31,812 nucleotides of DNA from CAIWHR01 sp039915505 (GCA_039915505.1 JBDSND010000169.1:1-31812); one strand, 5' to 3'; shown: positions 15,305 through 23,400, counted from the stretch's first letter. Program-made: numbers and translations. The notes: generated from the letters alone by a model not told the origin.

Positions 15305-16288
15305 CTACAGTGCGTTGATGCGCTCCAGTGCGCCCTTGGGCCAGTCCTTGCCGTACTTATCGACGTAGCGCTTCTGCGCAAAGGTCCGGAAGGCCGCGAC
15401 GTCGGGCGTGTACACCTTCTTGCCTTCGCCCTTGAGGGAGGCCACCACGTCCTTTTCCTGGGCCTCCAGCTTGGCGGTGTAGTCGTCGATCGCCTTTTCC
15501 GCAGAGGTTCTAAAGCGCGCCTGCTGGTCGGGCTTCAGGGCATTCCATGCCTTCGACGATACGGCCATCATGTCATAGCCGATGACGTGCGAGGTGAGGA
15601 CGAACTGGGTCGTGACCTCGTCGAATTTCATGAGCTTGCTGAGCACGAGCGGGTTGTCCTGCCCATCGATCGCGCCGGTCTGCAGCGCCGTGTACACCTC
15701 GGCGAACGCCACGGGGGTCGGATTGACGCCGATGGCCTCGCCCAGGAATTGCCAGAACTCGCCCGGCGGCATGCGCAGCTTGATGCCAGCGAGATCGGCC
15801 GGGGTGCGGACCTGCTTGTCCGGCTTCAGGTTGACGTGGCGGGCGCCAAAATACACCGGGGTGATCAGTTCGATCTCCAGTTGGTCGCGCGCTATCTTGA
15901 TGAACTCGCGGCCGACTTCGCTCTTGAACGTCTTCTTGAGATGATCGGCGTCGCGGAACAGGTACGCGGACGTCATGAGCGACCACGCCGGCACCTGCTT
16001 GGAGATGTCTTGCGGCGCGAGGTTGGCGATCTCCAGGTTGCCGCGCTGCAAGGCGACGAGCTCGGTACCCTGCTTGAAGAGCGTGTTGGCCCAATACGGC
16101 TGGAAGTCGATGTCGTTTTTCATCGCCGCAGCGAACGCCTTGTAGCCCTCCGCGCGCAGGTCCTGCTCCGTGAAAGCGCTGCTGAATCGCATCTTCGGCT
16201 TCTCTTGCGCCATGAGCCGCGGGGCGGCGGCGAGCGCAAGGGCGGAGCCTGCTGCGCGAAGAACGGTACGGCGGGAAACCGTCGACAT
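15305..16288 (-). CDS. TRAP transporter solute receptor, DctP family
   Basis: A 327-residue periplasmic receptor that captures the substrate for DctQM. GGAGG lies eight bases ahead of the ATG at 16288, and a Tat-like leader (SRRTVLRAAGSALALAAAP) follows. The in-frame start at 16327 is less likely. Conserved stretches are LAGIKLRMPPGEFWQFLGEAIGVNPTPVAFAEVYTALQTGAIDGQDNPL; the Arg in LRMP normally pairs with a substrate carboxylate, so an organic acid is expected. It is the first gene of the TRAP-aroQ operon and faces a GntR regulator. Confidence 0.92.
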   Translation of the reverse strand: MSTVSRRTVLRAAGSALALAAAPRLMAQEKPKMRFSSAFTEQDLRAEGYKAFAAAMKNDIDFQPYWANTLFKQGTELVALQRGNLEIANLAPQDISKQVPAWSLMTSAYLFRDADHLKKTFKSEVGREFIKIARDQLEIELITPVYFGARHVNLKPDKQVRTPADLAGIKLRMPPGEFWQFLGEAIGVNPTPVAFAEVYTALQTGAIDGQDNPLVLSKLMKFDEVTTQFVLTSHVIGYDMMAVSSKAWNALKPDQQARFRTSAEKAIDDYTAKLEAQEKDVVASLKGEGKKVYTPDVAAFRTFAQKRYVDKYGKDWPKGALERINAL

Positions 16289-16367
16289 GGTCGAACCTCC
16301 GGGTTGATCCGTACGGCGCACTGGCACGACGCCGGCGCCTCTTTGAGGACCAGACGATAGCTACTTT

Positions 16368-16393
16368 ATCCGATGATTGCAATATGATCGGAT
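16368..16393. promoter_or_regulatory. candidate GntR operator (26-base dyad)
   Basis: ATCCGAT at 16368-16374 and ATCGGAT at 16387-16393 form a perfectly centred inverted repeat. Nine of the 13 half-site positions pair. It lies in the divergent region between the TRAP receptor gene and the GntR gene, 80 bases from the receptor start and 65 from the regulator start, where a FadR-type GntR dimer would bind. Confidence 0.55.
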
Positions 16394-16457
16394 TATCGTG
16401 CCGCGCCGCCGAGTATCATCAAGGGTGGCCGCCCTCATCGTGCGGTCCCGGGAAGCC

Positions 16458-17129
16458 ATGCTCGCAGAGCCGCTAGACACGACAACGATTGGTGCCAAGA
16501 CCTATCGGCGCATCCGCGCGGATATCATCTTCGGCCGGCTACCCCCCGGCGAACGGCTTACGCTCGATCGCATGCGCACCGCCTACGCCACCGGCGTTAG
16601 CACGCTGCGCGAGGTACTCAACCGGTTGTCCTCCGAGGGACTAATCGTCGCCGAAGGCTCGCGCGGCTTCGAAGTGACCCCGATCTCGGCCAGCAACCTG
16701 CGCGAAGTCGCCGCCATGCGCTGCCTCCTCGAGTCGCACGCCATTCGCGAATCCTTCGAGGCGGGCAACATGGACTGGGAAGGGCAGGTCGTGGCGGCCC
16801 ATCACAAGCTTGCGTCGATGGAGCGCAAGATGAGCGCGGGTGAGCGCGCGATGGCGGAGACCTGGAAGCGCTACGACCGGGAATTCCACCATGCGCTGAT
16901 CTCGGCGTGCGGCTCGCGCGTGCTGCTCGAGACGTACGCCACGATCTACGACCGCTATCTGCGCTACCAGATGATCGCGGCGGTCTATCGCGGCGACATC
17001 GCGGCGGTCGAGCATCGACGCTTGCTCGACTGTGCGCTGAAGCGCGACTGGAAGACCGCGCAGAACACGCTCACCAAGCACGTGAACGACTGCGTCGAAC
17101 ACATGATTTCGAAGCGGTTGGTGCGGTAA
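16458..17129 (+). CDS. GntR-family regulator (FadR/VanR-type C-terminal domain)
   Basis: A 223-residue transcription factor. The winged helix spans about residues 10-78 (AKTYRRIRADIIFGRLPPGERLTLDRMRTAYATGVSTLREVLNRLSSEGLI). It is followed by a helical FCD effector domain with the metal/ligand-type residues in YDREFHHALISACGS and TLTKHVNDCVEHMI. The start at 16458 is chosen because a candidate operator overlaps the alternative start at 16377. It is divergently transcribed from the TRAP-aroQ operon, which it probably represses until its organic-acid inducer arrives. Confidence 0.88.
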   Translation: MLAEPLDTTTIGAKTYRRIRADIIFGRLPPGERLTLDRMRTAYATGVSTLREVLNRLSSEGLIVAEGSRGFEVTPISASNLREVAAMRCLLESHAIRESFEAGNMDWEGQVVAAHHKLASMERKMSAGERAMAETWKRYDREFHHALISACGSRVLLETYATIYDRYLRYQMIAAVYRGDIAAVEHRRLLDCALKRDWKTAQNTLTKHVNDCVEHMISKRLVR

Positions 17130-17411
17130 TGTTGGGTGGACCGACACGGCGAGCGCACGCAGCTTGCCGCTCTGCACGTGGGCTCACGAGTAGCCGCGGC
17201 GTCCGTCGAGGCGCCAATCGACCGGTAGGGGACGAGCTTGGGCAGGCCCCGACCGTTGACTCCTCCGCAGGATTGACGGCTGGAAAGACACCCGCAATTG
17301 GCGCAGCCATAGCCGTGCGAAAGGAAAGTCAAGGCGCATTTCGAACGGTCGAGGCTTCCGCCGCGTATCGACGATGCCGTCGAGCGCGTCCTGCCCTCTG
17401 GGGAGCGTTTG

Positions 17412-18287
17412 TCACCCAGTGCCGAGCCAGTCCAGCATGCGCGCCGTGACGTCGTCGGGCTTTTCGCGGTGCAGGAAATGCCCGGCGCCGTCAATGACAT
17501 CGTAGCGGTACGCCCCGTCGAAATATTGCGCCTGGTCCGCCATCAATTCGGAACGCAGGTCGGCACTCCCGCAGAGCGCCAATGTGGGCACGGTGATGGG
17601 TCGCTCCATTGCCGCGCGGGTAGTCTGCAACTGTGGGTCGGCACGGCGCGGATCGAGCATCGCGCGGTAGTAGCCCAGCGTAGCCGCGAGCACGCCCGGC
17701 GTCCGCAGCGTTGCCTTGATCTCGGCGAGATGGGCGTCGTCGGTGTAGCCCGGTGCGCTCCAGAAGCTCCATAGATAATCGATGAATGCAAAGTCGTGTG
17801 CCGCGATAGCCCGCTCCGGAAGGTCCGGGATCTGGAAGAACCACCAGTGGAACGAGCGGTGCACGTGCTTGGCGTCGAGCATGCTGCCGGCCACCACCGC
17901 CGGATGCGGCACCGCCATGACGATCGCGCGCCGCACGAGCTCCGGAAATGCGGCCAGCACGCCGTAGGCGATGATCGCGCCCCAGTCCTGTCCCACCAGA
18001 TGCACCGGCTGCCCCTTGCCCAGCGTGCGGACCAGCGCGGCGATGTCGGTCACGAGTGTGGCCTTGTCGTAATAGCCGTCCTGCGGGACTTCGGTCGGGG
18101 CGTATCCGCGCAGGTAGGGAGCCAACGCGCGATAGCCTGCAGCTGCGAGTGCCGGCAGTTGATGGCTCCAGGTCGACGCTGTATCCGGAAAGCCGTGGAG
18201 GAGGATGACCAGCGGTCCGTCCCCAGCTTCCAGATAGGCGAAATCGAGCCCATTAGCGTGGGTATGGTTCAAGCTCATCGGGTGCAT
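17412..18287 (-). CDS. alpha/beta hydrolase, epoxide hydrolase/dehalogenase class
   Basis: A 291-residue soluble enzyme. The oxyanion-hole motif HGFPD is at 31-35. The nucleophile elbow is VGQDWG, with Asp101 rather than Ser, as in epoxide hydrolases and haloacetate or haloalkane dehalogenases. The acid is probably Asp243 (CGSADLR) and the base His270 (GAGHFLHREKPD). A cap region with HWWFFQIPDLPE lies in between. AGGAG is nine bases before the ATG at 18287. Which of the two chemistries applies cannot be decided from the sequence. Bases 17130-17411, between this gene and the convergent gntR gene, show nothing recognisable. Confidence 0.88.
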   Translation of the reverse strand: MHPMSLNHTHANGLDFAYLEAGDGPLVILLHGFPDTASTWSHQLPALAAAGYRALAPYLRGYAPTEVPQDGYYDKATLVTDIAALVRTLGKGQPVHLVGQDWGAIIAYGVLAAFPELVRRAIVMAVPHPAVVAGSMLDAKHVHRSFHWWFFQIPDLPERAIAAHDFAFIDYLWSFWSAPGYTDDAHLAEIKATLRTPGVLAATLGYYRAMLDPRRADPQLQTTRAAMERPITVPTLALCGSADLRSELMADQAQYFDGAYRYDVIDGAGHFLHREKPDDVTARMLDWLGTG

Positions 18288-18422
18288 CGCGCGACTCTCC
18301 TCGTAGACGCGTTGGCGGGGGCCGGGCCGGGGCGCGCTTCATTGCAGCCTCACCGGGTGAGCGAAGGTCTGCCAGCGACGTTGCTGCGCGAGCGGTCCGG
18401 GGCGCGTTGATCGCGACCGATG

Positions 18423-18989
18423 TCACCTGCCGACGAGGCGCGCCAGCTCCACCCCGGTCAGCAAGCGCATCCTGTGCGCTGCTGCGAAGGCCAGGGCGTT
18501 TTCCGTTACCTCACCCGCAGTAACGTAGAGGCACTCGTGGGCGTCACGCGCTTCGCGGGTGGCGTGGAGATCGCGCACGGGTTCGAGGCCGGTGCGCGCG
18601 ACTTTCCAGCGCTTGCATGCCACGAGGGTAGTGCGTCGGTCGCGCTCGAGCTCGAAGTCCGCGGCTCCACCCTTTAGCCGCTTCACCGCGTAGCCCTGGG
18701 CGCGGAAAGCCGCTTCGACCCGATCGGAAAATACGGGCCAGGTCATCCCGCGCACCGTTTCCAAGGTCTCTGCAATCCGGCGGGTGCTAGGTGAACGCAG
18801 CGCTCTCCAGCCCGAAATGCAGGCGATGACCAGGAAGGGCACGGCCCCGGCGGCCCCGTAGATCACGTACGCATCCGACAGCAGGAGTCGCGCCGCCATG
18901 CCGATGATTGCCGCTACGACGAGGCTCATCCACCAGGGTGAACGCAGCAGGATTGCGAACAGCGAGTTCTTGCGCATGGCGAAGTTCAT
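18423..18989 (-). CDS. membrane-anchored Mrr-type nuclease-like protein
   Basis: A 188-residue protein. Two hydrophobic segments occur near the N-terminus (about 12-34 and 40-60), followed by a PD-(D/E)xK Mrr_cat-like domain: MTWPVFSDRVEAAFRAQGYAV, then GGAADFELERDRRTTLVACKRWK. The catalytic Asp and Lys are recognisable (ADFEL, CKRWK), but the usual QCK is ACK, so the middle acidic/Gln position is Ala. Starts at 18989 or 18977 are both possible; no strong ribosome-binding site decides between them. Membrane-bound Mrr-fold proteins of this sort are common in beta/gammaproteobacteria and have no settled function. No methylase is nearby. Confidence 0.75.
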   Translation of the reverse strand: MNFAMRKNSLFAILLRSPWWMSLVVAAIIGMAARLLLSDAYVIYGAAGAVPFLVIACISGWRALRSPSTRRIAETLETVRGMTWPVFSDRVEAAFRAQGYAVKRLKGGAADFELERDRRTTLVACKRWKVARTGLEPVRDLHATREARDAHECLYVTAGEVTENALAFAAAHRMRLLTGVELARLVGR

Positions 18990-19318
18990 GGGGCCTGCTT
19001 GTGCATGGAAGTCTGTAGTCCACGGAGACGGCCGCGCCGAGCATCTTGCCGTGGGCCGATCCAAAATCCTTACCGGTTCGACCGGGACCGTACTGAAGCG
19101 CGGCCTCGACCGTCGCCCGAGCCGGGCAGACTACCAGCACTCGCGCGGTTTGGGCGTCGCGGGTTCGCGCCAGCTGAGATTACCTCTGAACGAGCATCCG
19201 GGGGAAGGACGGATCAGCGCCAGCGCGTCACACGAATCCGGCCACGCGACTACCTGATGGTGTCGCGCGGTCACGCCGTCCCGATGGACTCGCGCGTCCG
19301 CTCGCCCATCCACCCGGC
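18990..19318. other. gene-free stretch between two minus-strand genes
   Basis: About 330 bases lie between the ATP-grasp stop and the nuclease-like gene start. The frames here lack protein similarity. It presumably contains the promoter of the nuclease-like gene, but I see no specific site. Confidence 0.4.
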
Positions 19319-20269
19319 TCAGGCGGCGATGAGTTGATCGGTGCCAATTCTTCGCAGCTCCTGCCCCAGGTAGCCCGCGATGGCACGCATGCCGAAAAAA
19401 CCGGCCTTGGCTTCAGCGTCGCTGTTGTAATTGGTATTGGTGTTAACGTCGTACGTATAAGCGTCGCCGTTCCGGTCGGTGATGAATTCGATGCCGGCGA
19501 TGCCGATGCCATTGGCCGCGATGAAGCGGCGATAGCGTTCGACGAGCGGGTGTTGGAACCGTTCGATGATGTCGAAACGAGGACCCGGCGTGTCGCCCAC
19601 CGGACAAGAAGCATCGCCGATCTGGCACGCATCTGCGGGGCAGAGCTCGAACCCTTGCGAAGTGTCGACGCGCACGGCATAAAGAAACTTGCCCCCGACG
19701 AATTCAACCCGAGTGATGAATGGCTCGGGCGCCTGGATGTATTCCTGAATCAGGGTGATACCGTCGATGGGAGCCTCGAACTCCGGCGATGCCACGTAAG
19801 CTTCCAGCGCTGCCACGGTCTGAAATAGATGAACGCCCAAGCCTTTGCCAGCACGATTGTGCTTGGTGATGAACGGGCCCGTCATGCGCCGTGCTGCGGC
19901 GACGACGTGCGCGCGGCCCACGGCGGCGATGGTGCGCGGCGTGCGGATGCCGTGGCGCTGCAAGGCGGCGTACTGCGCCATCTTGCTGATCTCGAGTTGC
20001 AGCGCCCGGCTGTTGTTGATCACCCGTCGGCCGTGGGCTTCCAGCCAGGCGAGGGTGCCGCCCGTTAGCTCGGCCGCATAGCGATGGTCGCGGGTGTGGG
20101 ACGACGCGCTCATGCGGTTGTAGAACACCCCTTGAGGAGGCGGCTCGGCGAAATCGAGCATTCCTTCGCTCAGGAACCATTCCGCGAAGGACAGTCGCTC
20201 CTCGGCAAGAGCGGCGCGCAACGGCTCCACCCAGGCGTCGTTCTCGTGAATCACGTAGATCTTGCTCAT
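19319..20269 (-). CDS. RimK-like ATP-grasp ligase
   Basis: A 316-residue ATP-grasp protein, which would join a carboxylate to an amine or thiol using ATP. Visible parts are an N-terminal pre-ATP domain (KIYVIHENDAWVEPLRAALAE), the NNSRALQLEISKMAQYAALQRHGIRTPRT segment typical of RimK-like enzymes, an ATP-binding Lys in GPFITKHNRAGKGLGVHLF, and metal ligands in GIEFITDRNGDAYTYDVNTNTNYN (the D-x-N-x-N pattern). GGAG precedes the ATG at 20269. No peptide substrate, synthetase partner or transporter lies beside it, so its substrate is open. Confidence 0.85.
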   Translation of the reverse strand: MSKIYVIHENDAWVEPLRAALAEERLSFAEWFLSEGMLDFAEPPPQGVFYNRMSASSHTRDHRYAAELTGGTLAWLEAHGRRVINNSRALQLEISKMAQYAALQRHGIRTPRTIAAVGRAHVVAAARRMTGPFITKHNRAGKGLGVHLFQTVAALEAYVASPEFEAPIDGITLIQEYIQAPEPFITRVEFVGGKFLYAVRVDTSQGFELCPADACQIGDASCPVGDTPGPRFDIIERFQHPLVERYRRFIAANGIGIAGIEFITDRNGDAYTYDVNTNTNYNSDAEAKAGFFGMRAIAGYLGQELRRIGTDQLIAA

Positions 20270-20427
20270 CGCCAACTCCAGCAAACCAGACGCAATGCGT
20301 CGAAGCAGCAGGATAGCGGGAGCGGCGCGGCGCCGGAAATAACCGTTGCTTCCAAGCTTGTAACCGGCGCGACAACCTGTGAAGCGGCGGGATCGAGCGG
20401 GGCGTTTACCGGTCCAGTTGGCCGGCG

Positions 20428-21387
20428 CTACTGGATCAGGCGATCCGCGCGCAGCAGAAGCGAGGCAGGCACGGTGATTCCGAGCGCCTGCGCTGTCTTC
20501 ATGTTGATGACCAGCTGGATCTTGTCCGGACCTTCGACCGGAATGTCGCGGGGTCGCGTACCCGCGAGGATCTTGGCCACCAGCCGCGCGGCCTGCGCGC
20601 CGACATCGTGGTAGTCGGCGCCGTAGGCGACCAGTCCCCCGTAGTCCAGCCAGAAGGCCGAGCTATACACCGTGAGCTTGTGCCACTCGATCAGCAGGCC
20701 GCCGATGTTGGCCGACGTCGCGCGCTCGAAGGTCAGGGCGCCGTCGGTGACTGGCATGGCGGCGATCACCTTCCGGGCCTCGTCGGCGGTGCTCACCAGC
20801 CGCACCTCGAGCTCTAACCCAAGCGCCTTGGCGGCTTCCCTGGCTTTCTGCACTTCGGTGCGCGATTCTGCGGCCGTCGGATCGTAGACCGCCCAGACGC
20901 GACGGAGCCGGGGCGCGAGGGCTTTCAAAATCTCGAGGCGCTTGGGGACGAGCTCGGTCGTGAGGTTGGACACCCCGGTGATGTTGCCCCCGGGGTGCGC
21001 CAACTCGCGCACGATGCCGGCCGCCACTGGATCGCCGACGTTGGCGAAAACGATCGGGATGCTCTTGGTGACCTTGGCTGTCGCGAGAGCCGCGTTCTCG
21101 GCCGCCGCGAAAATGACATCGACCCGGCTCGCTACGAGCTCCGCGGCGGCTCCCGGCATTGCGTCGACGTTGCCTTCGGTGTAGCGATGCTCAAAGTCGA
21201 CGTTGCGACCTTCGCGAAGACCGAGTGTAGTGAGGCCCGCGCGCAAGCCTTCGACCGAAGGATGATCCGGCCCCCAGGCCCCGGTCAAGGTGCCGATGCG
21301 CTGCTTCCGGGACGGTTGCGCCCGCGCCGCGCGCGTCGTGCCCAAGAGCCCACCCGCGACGCCAAGGCCGAATGTCCGCCGATCCAT
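20428..21387 (-). CDS. ABC_sub_bind family solute receptor
   Basis: A 319-residue periplasmic binding protein. The start at 21387 gives a twin-arginine-like leader (MDRRTFGLGVAGGLLGTTRAARA). The frame stays open upstream without similarity. Family marks are HPSVEGLRAGLTTLGLREGRNVDFEHRY, AAELVASRVDVIFA, SIPIVFANVGDPVAAGIVRELAHPGGNITGVS and the ending LVINMKTAQALGITVPASLLLRAD. Such receptors normally work with a permease/ATPase encoded nearby, but none adjoins this copy, as often happens in betaproteobacteria. The ligand is unknown. Confidence 0.9.
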   Translation of the reverse strand: MDRRTFGLGVAGGLLGTTRAARAQPSRKQRIGTLTGAWGPDHPSVEGLRAGLTTLGLREGRNVDFEHRYTEGNVDAMPGAAAELVASRVDVIFAAAENAALATAKVTKSIPIVFANVGDPVAAGIVRELAHPGGNITGVSNLTTELVPKRLEILKALAPRLRRVWAVYDPTAAESRTEVQKAREAAKALGLELEVRLVSTADEARKVIAAMPVTDGALTFERATSANIGGLLIEWHKLTVYSSAFWLDYGGLVAYGADYHDVGAQAARLVAKILAGTRPRDIPVEGPDKIQLVINMKTAQALGITVPASLLLRADRLIQ

Positions 21388-21558
21388 CAGTGGGCGTAGA
21401 CGGGACAGTCGGCATCGACTGGACGAGCCGCGGATCGCAGGGTGCCGACGAGCGCCATGGAGGTCGTGAGACGGGTCCCCGGACATTGCGAACGGACGCG
21501 TGCGTCGTACGGGTCCGGCAAGCCCGCGATCGGGCTTTCGATCCGTTGCGCGCGTCTC

Positions 21559-21586
21559 TGTAAGATAGCATGCGGCTGCTCCGACC
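21559..21586 (+). promoter_or_regulatory. ECF-type promoter candidate for the Cys-repeat operon
   Basis: TGTAAG at 21559-21564, a 16-base spacer, then CCGACC at 21581-21586. The arrangement matches the elements ahead of the dsrE-like gene (24702-24727) and the MXKDX gene (30655-30682). It lies about 90 bases upstream of the NPCAAK-repeat start codon. Confidence 0.5.
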
Positions 21587-21677
21587 AAAGGCAAGGTGAG
21601 CGGTAGCGCGGACCGGCCCGTTACGGGTCCGAGTGTCGAGTCACCACCAGCATTCCTACCCTCACAGGAGGCACCCA

Positions 21678-22091
21678 ATGAAGTTCCGCGCCCGAACCCT
21701 GAACTCCGCACTCGCCGGTGCGTTGGCTCTCGGCCTTTCCGGTCCAGGCGCGTTTGCAGCATGTGCCCCGTGTGCGCCCAAGAAGAGCGCCATGGAAAAG
21801 GTCAAGAACCCCTGCGCGGCTGCCAATCCATGCGCGGCCAAGAGCGCGAACCCGTGCGCCGCCAAGAAGGCGAACCCGTGTGCTGCCAAGGCGGCGAAAG
21901 CCGACGGCGCGAAGAAGGCTAATCCGTGCGCCGCGAAGCCCAATCCTTGCGCGGCCAAAGCCAAGACCGCCGCGGCTAAGGTCAACCCGTGCGCGGCGAA
22001 GGCCAATCCATGCGCGGCCAAGGCCAACCCGTGCGCTGCGAAAGCCAATCCATGCGCCGCGAAGGCGAACCCCTGCGCCGCCAAGAAGTAG
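21678..22091 (+). CDS. exported cysteine-repeat protein (11 NPCAA units)
   Basis: A 137-residue protein with no family I can name. AGGAGG is six bases before the ATG, followed by a signal peptide ending GAFAA (residues 1-28). The mature part is low complexity: CAPCAPKK, then eleven NPCAA units, ten of them NPCAAK, from residue 44 to the end. It has 13 cysteines, many lysines and alanines, and no aromatic residues in the mature chain. The last five units are regular heptads ((A/V)NPCAAK), giving one Cys every seven residues. It should be a disordered, thiol-rich periplasmic chain able to bind soft metals or be oxidised. It leads an operon with the His-rich DUF6969-like gene 26 bases downstream. 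The same repeats flank the cytochrome encoded at 26851. Confidence 0.85.
   Translation: MKFRARTLNSALAGALALGLSGPGAFAACAPCAPKKSAMEKVKNPCAAANPCAAKSANPCAAKKANPCAAKAAKADGAKKANPCAAKPNPCAAKAKTAAAKVNPCAAKANPCAAKANPCAAKANPCAAKANPCAAKK
21807..22088 (+). repeat. coding tandem repeat (NPCAAK units)
   Basis: Imperfect 18-21-base units encoding (A)NPCAAK. Synonymous changes between units (aat/aac, cca/ccg/ccc, gcg/gcc) show selection on the peptide rather than a recent DNA slippage burst. The 3' end shares a block of over 20 identical bases with the repeat in the cytochrome gene near 27070. Confidence 0.9.
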
Positions 22092-22117
22092 TCACGGCCG
22101 CCCGAGGCAGTCCGGAT

Positions 22118-22933
22118 ATGGAAGCGGTCGCCACTCAGTCCTCGGCGGGCGCCGCTGGGAACCTTGGGGATGCGACGCCGCAGTCACCGGCGTCGCCGCG
22201 GTTCGATCCGACCCGCCTGCCGCGCGCGGAACTCGAAGCGATGCAGGCAGCGGGCGCGGAGGCTGTGGAATGCATGCGCGTCCTGACCAAGGGCGGCATC
22301 GATCTGGTGAGCGAAGTGCTGCGTGGCCACGGCACGTTCTATGAGTTGCAGCACTACCCGCCTGACGACGTCTTCGATCACGAGGGTCACTCGCAGTACT
22401 ACTACCACGCCCATCGGGGTGGGGAGCATGGGCATTTCCACACCTTCTTGCGCGCGTCGGGGATGCCCCCCGACGTCTCGCCGGTGGCCCATGAAGGCGG
22501 TGAAGTTTGGCCGCGCGGTGACGACGCCATCGCCCACCTCGTCGCCCTCGGCATGGATGCCCATGGGCGGCCGCAGAGCCTGTTCACGGTGAATCGCTGG
22601 GTCACGGCGGAGACCTGGTATCCGGCGGCGGAGGTCATTCGGATGGTGCCGCGTTTCCGAATCGATCATGCCTATCCGTCGTGGCCGGTCAACCGCTGGC
22701 TCACTGCCATGCTGCGGCTTTTCCGGCCGCAGATCGAATGGCTCCTGCGGGAGCGGGACCGAACACTGGTCGAGTGGCGGCAGCGTCACCCCGGGACCGA
22801 GCTTTTCGAGGACCGCAGTCTCGAGGTGATGAGCGAGCTGCCCATCGACATCGACCGCCAGCTGGCGGCGATTCGCACGGCGCTCGAGCCATCCGCGCGT
22901 CGCCAAGCGCCTTTAAACGGAGGACGGACATGA
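22118..22933 (+). CDS. His-rich DUF6969-like protein of unknown function
   Basis: A 271-residue protein without signal peptide or membrane helix, so cytoplasmic. I believe it belongs to DUF6969 (name from memory). The conserved-looking core runs from about 45 to 205: GAEAVECMRVLTKGGIDLVSEVLRG, GTFYELQHYPPDDVFD, a histidine cluster HSQYYYHAHR at 91-100 and GGEHGHFHTF at 101-110, LFTVNRWVTAETWYPA at 155-170 and HAYPSWPVNRWLTAM at 184-198. The HxH and HxHxH groups (97, 99, 104, 106, 108) look like a metal site. It lies between an NPCAAK precursor-like gene and a cupredoxin-like gene (four-base ATGA overlap with the latter). A role as a metalloenzyme acting on the Cys-repeat protein, or as a metal handler, is speculation. 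Confidence 0.75.
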   Translation: MEAVATQSSAGAAGNLGDATPQSPASPRFDPTRLPRAELEAMQAAGAEAVECMRVLTKGGIDLVSEVLRGHGTFYELQHYPPDDVFDHEGHSQYYYHAHRGGEHGHFHTFLRASGMPPDVSPVAHEGGEVWPRGDDAIAHLVALGMDAHGRPQSLFTVNRWVTAETWYPAAEVIRMVPRFRIDHAYPSWPVNRWLTAMLRLFRPQIEWLLRERDRTLVEWRQRHPGTELFEDRSLEVMSELPIDIDRQLAAIRTALEPSARRQAPLNGGRT

Positions 22934-23400
22934 ATGCATCCAGCTATTTCGCAGCCATTGCCGCGGCGTGCCTCGCCACCGTGATTACGACGCCCGGGGC
23001 GGTGGCGGCCAAGCCCATCGTGGTCAAGCTGACCCAGGTCCCCTGCCAGTTCCTGGAAAGCGAAGGTGGAACCAACCGGGCCTACCAGAGCCAGAGCATC
23101 AAGGACTGCGAAGCCATCAATGCCCAGTCAGGCGCCGAGCGGGTCGCCGCTGCGAAGGTCCTGAAGCTCAAGGCCGGCGATTATGTGTTCCGGGTGAAGA
23201 ACGAGAACGTGCCGTACGAGCTCGGCTTCTGGTTGCGCGGCGCGGGTGTGGCCAGTCGCCTGCGGCTGCCGAGCGTGTCCGGCGGCGGGCTCACCGAAGG
23301 CAAAACCCAGGACTATGCGATCACCCTCAAGGCCGGCGAGTACCTGTACTCCTGTCCACTCAATACCACGCCGGATTACAAGCTGGTGGTTACCGGCTGA
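22930..23400 (+). CDS. exported cupredoxin-like protein with three cysteines
   Basis: A 156-residue protein with a signal peptide (residues 1-27). The body has cupredoxin-like strands (KAGDYVFRVKNENVPYELGFWLRG near 81-104; LKAGEYLYSCPLNTTPDYKLVVTG at the end). The usual His-Cys-His-Met type 1 copper set is absent: C142 stands in YSCPLNTTPDY with no following His or Met. C39 (TQVPCQF) and C60 (KDCEAIN) add two more thiols. It could bind copper through thiolates or be a structural relative. It overlaps the DUF6969-like gene by four bases and is followed 79 bases later by a DUF302 gene. Confidence 0.75.
   Translation: MNASSYFAAIAAACLATVITTPGAVAAKPIVVKLTQVPCQFLESEGGTNRAYQSQSIKDCEAINAQSGAERVAAAKVLKLKAGDYVFRVKNENVPYELGFWLRGAGVASRLRLPSVSGGGLTEGKTQDYAITLKAGEYLYSCPLNTTPDYKLVVTG

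Noticed and set aside
20341..20366. TGTAACC element upstream of the ATP-grasp gene region
   Set aside because: It resembles an ECF -35, but no CGTC/CGAC lies at 16-17 bases and the flanking genes face away from it.
21807..22088. regular repeats resembling a CRISPR-like array
   Set aside because: The units are in phase with an open frame, vary at synonymous positions and have no unique spacers; they encode NPCAAK.
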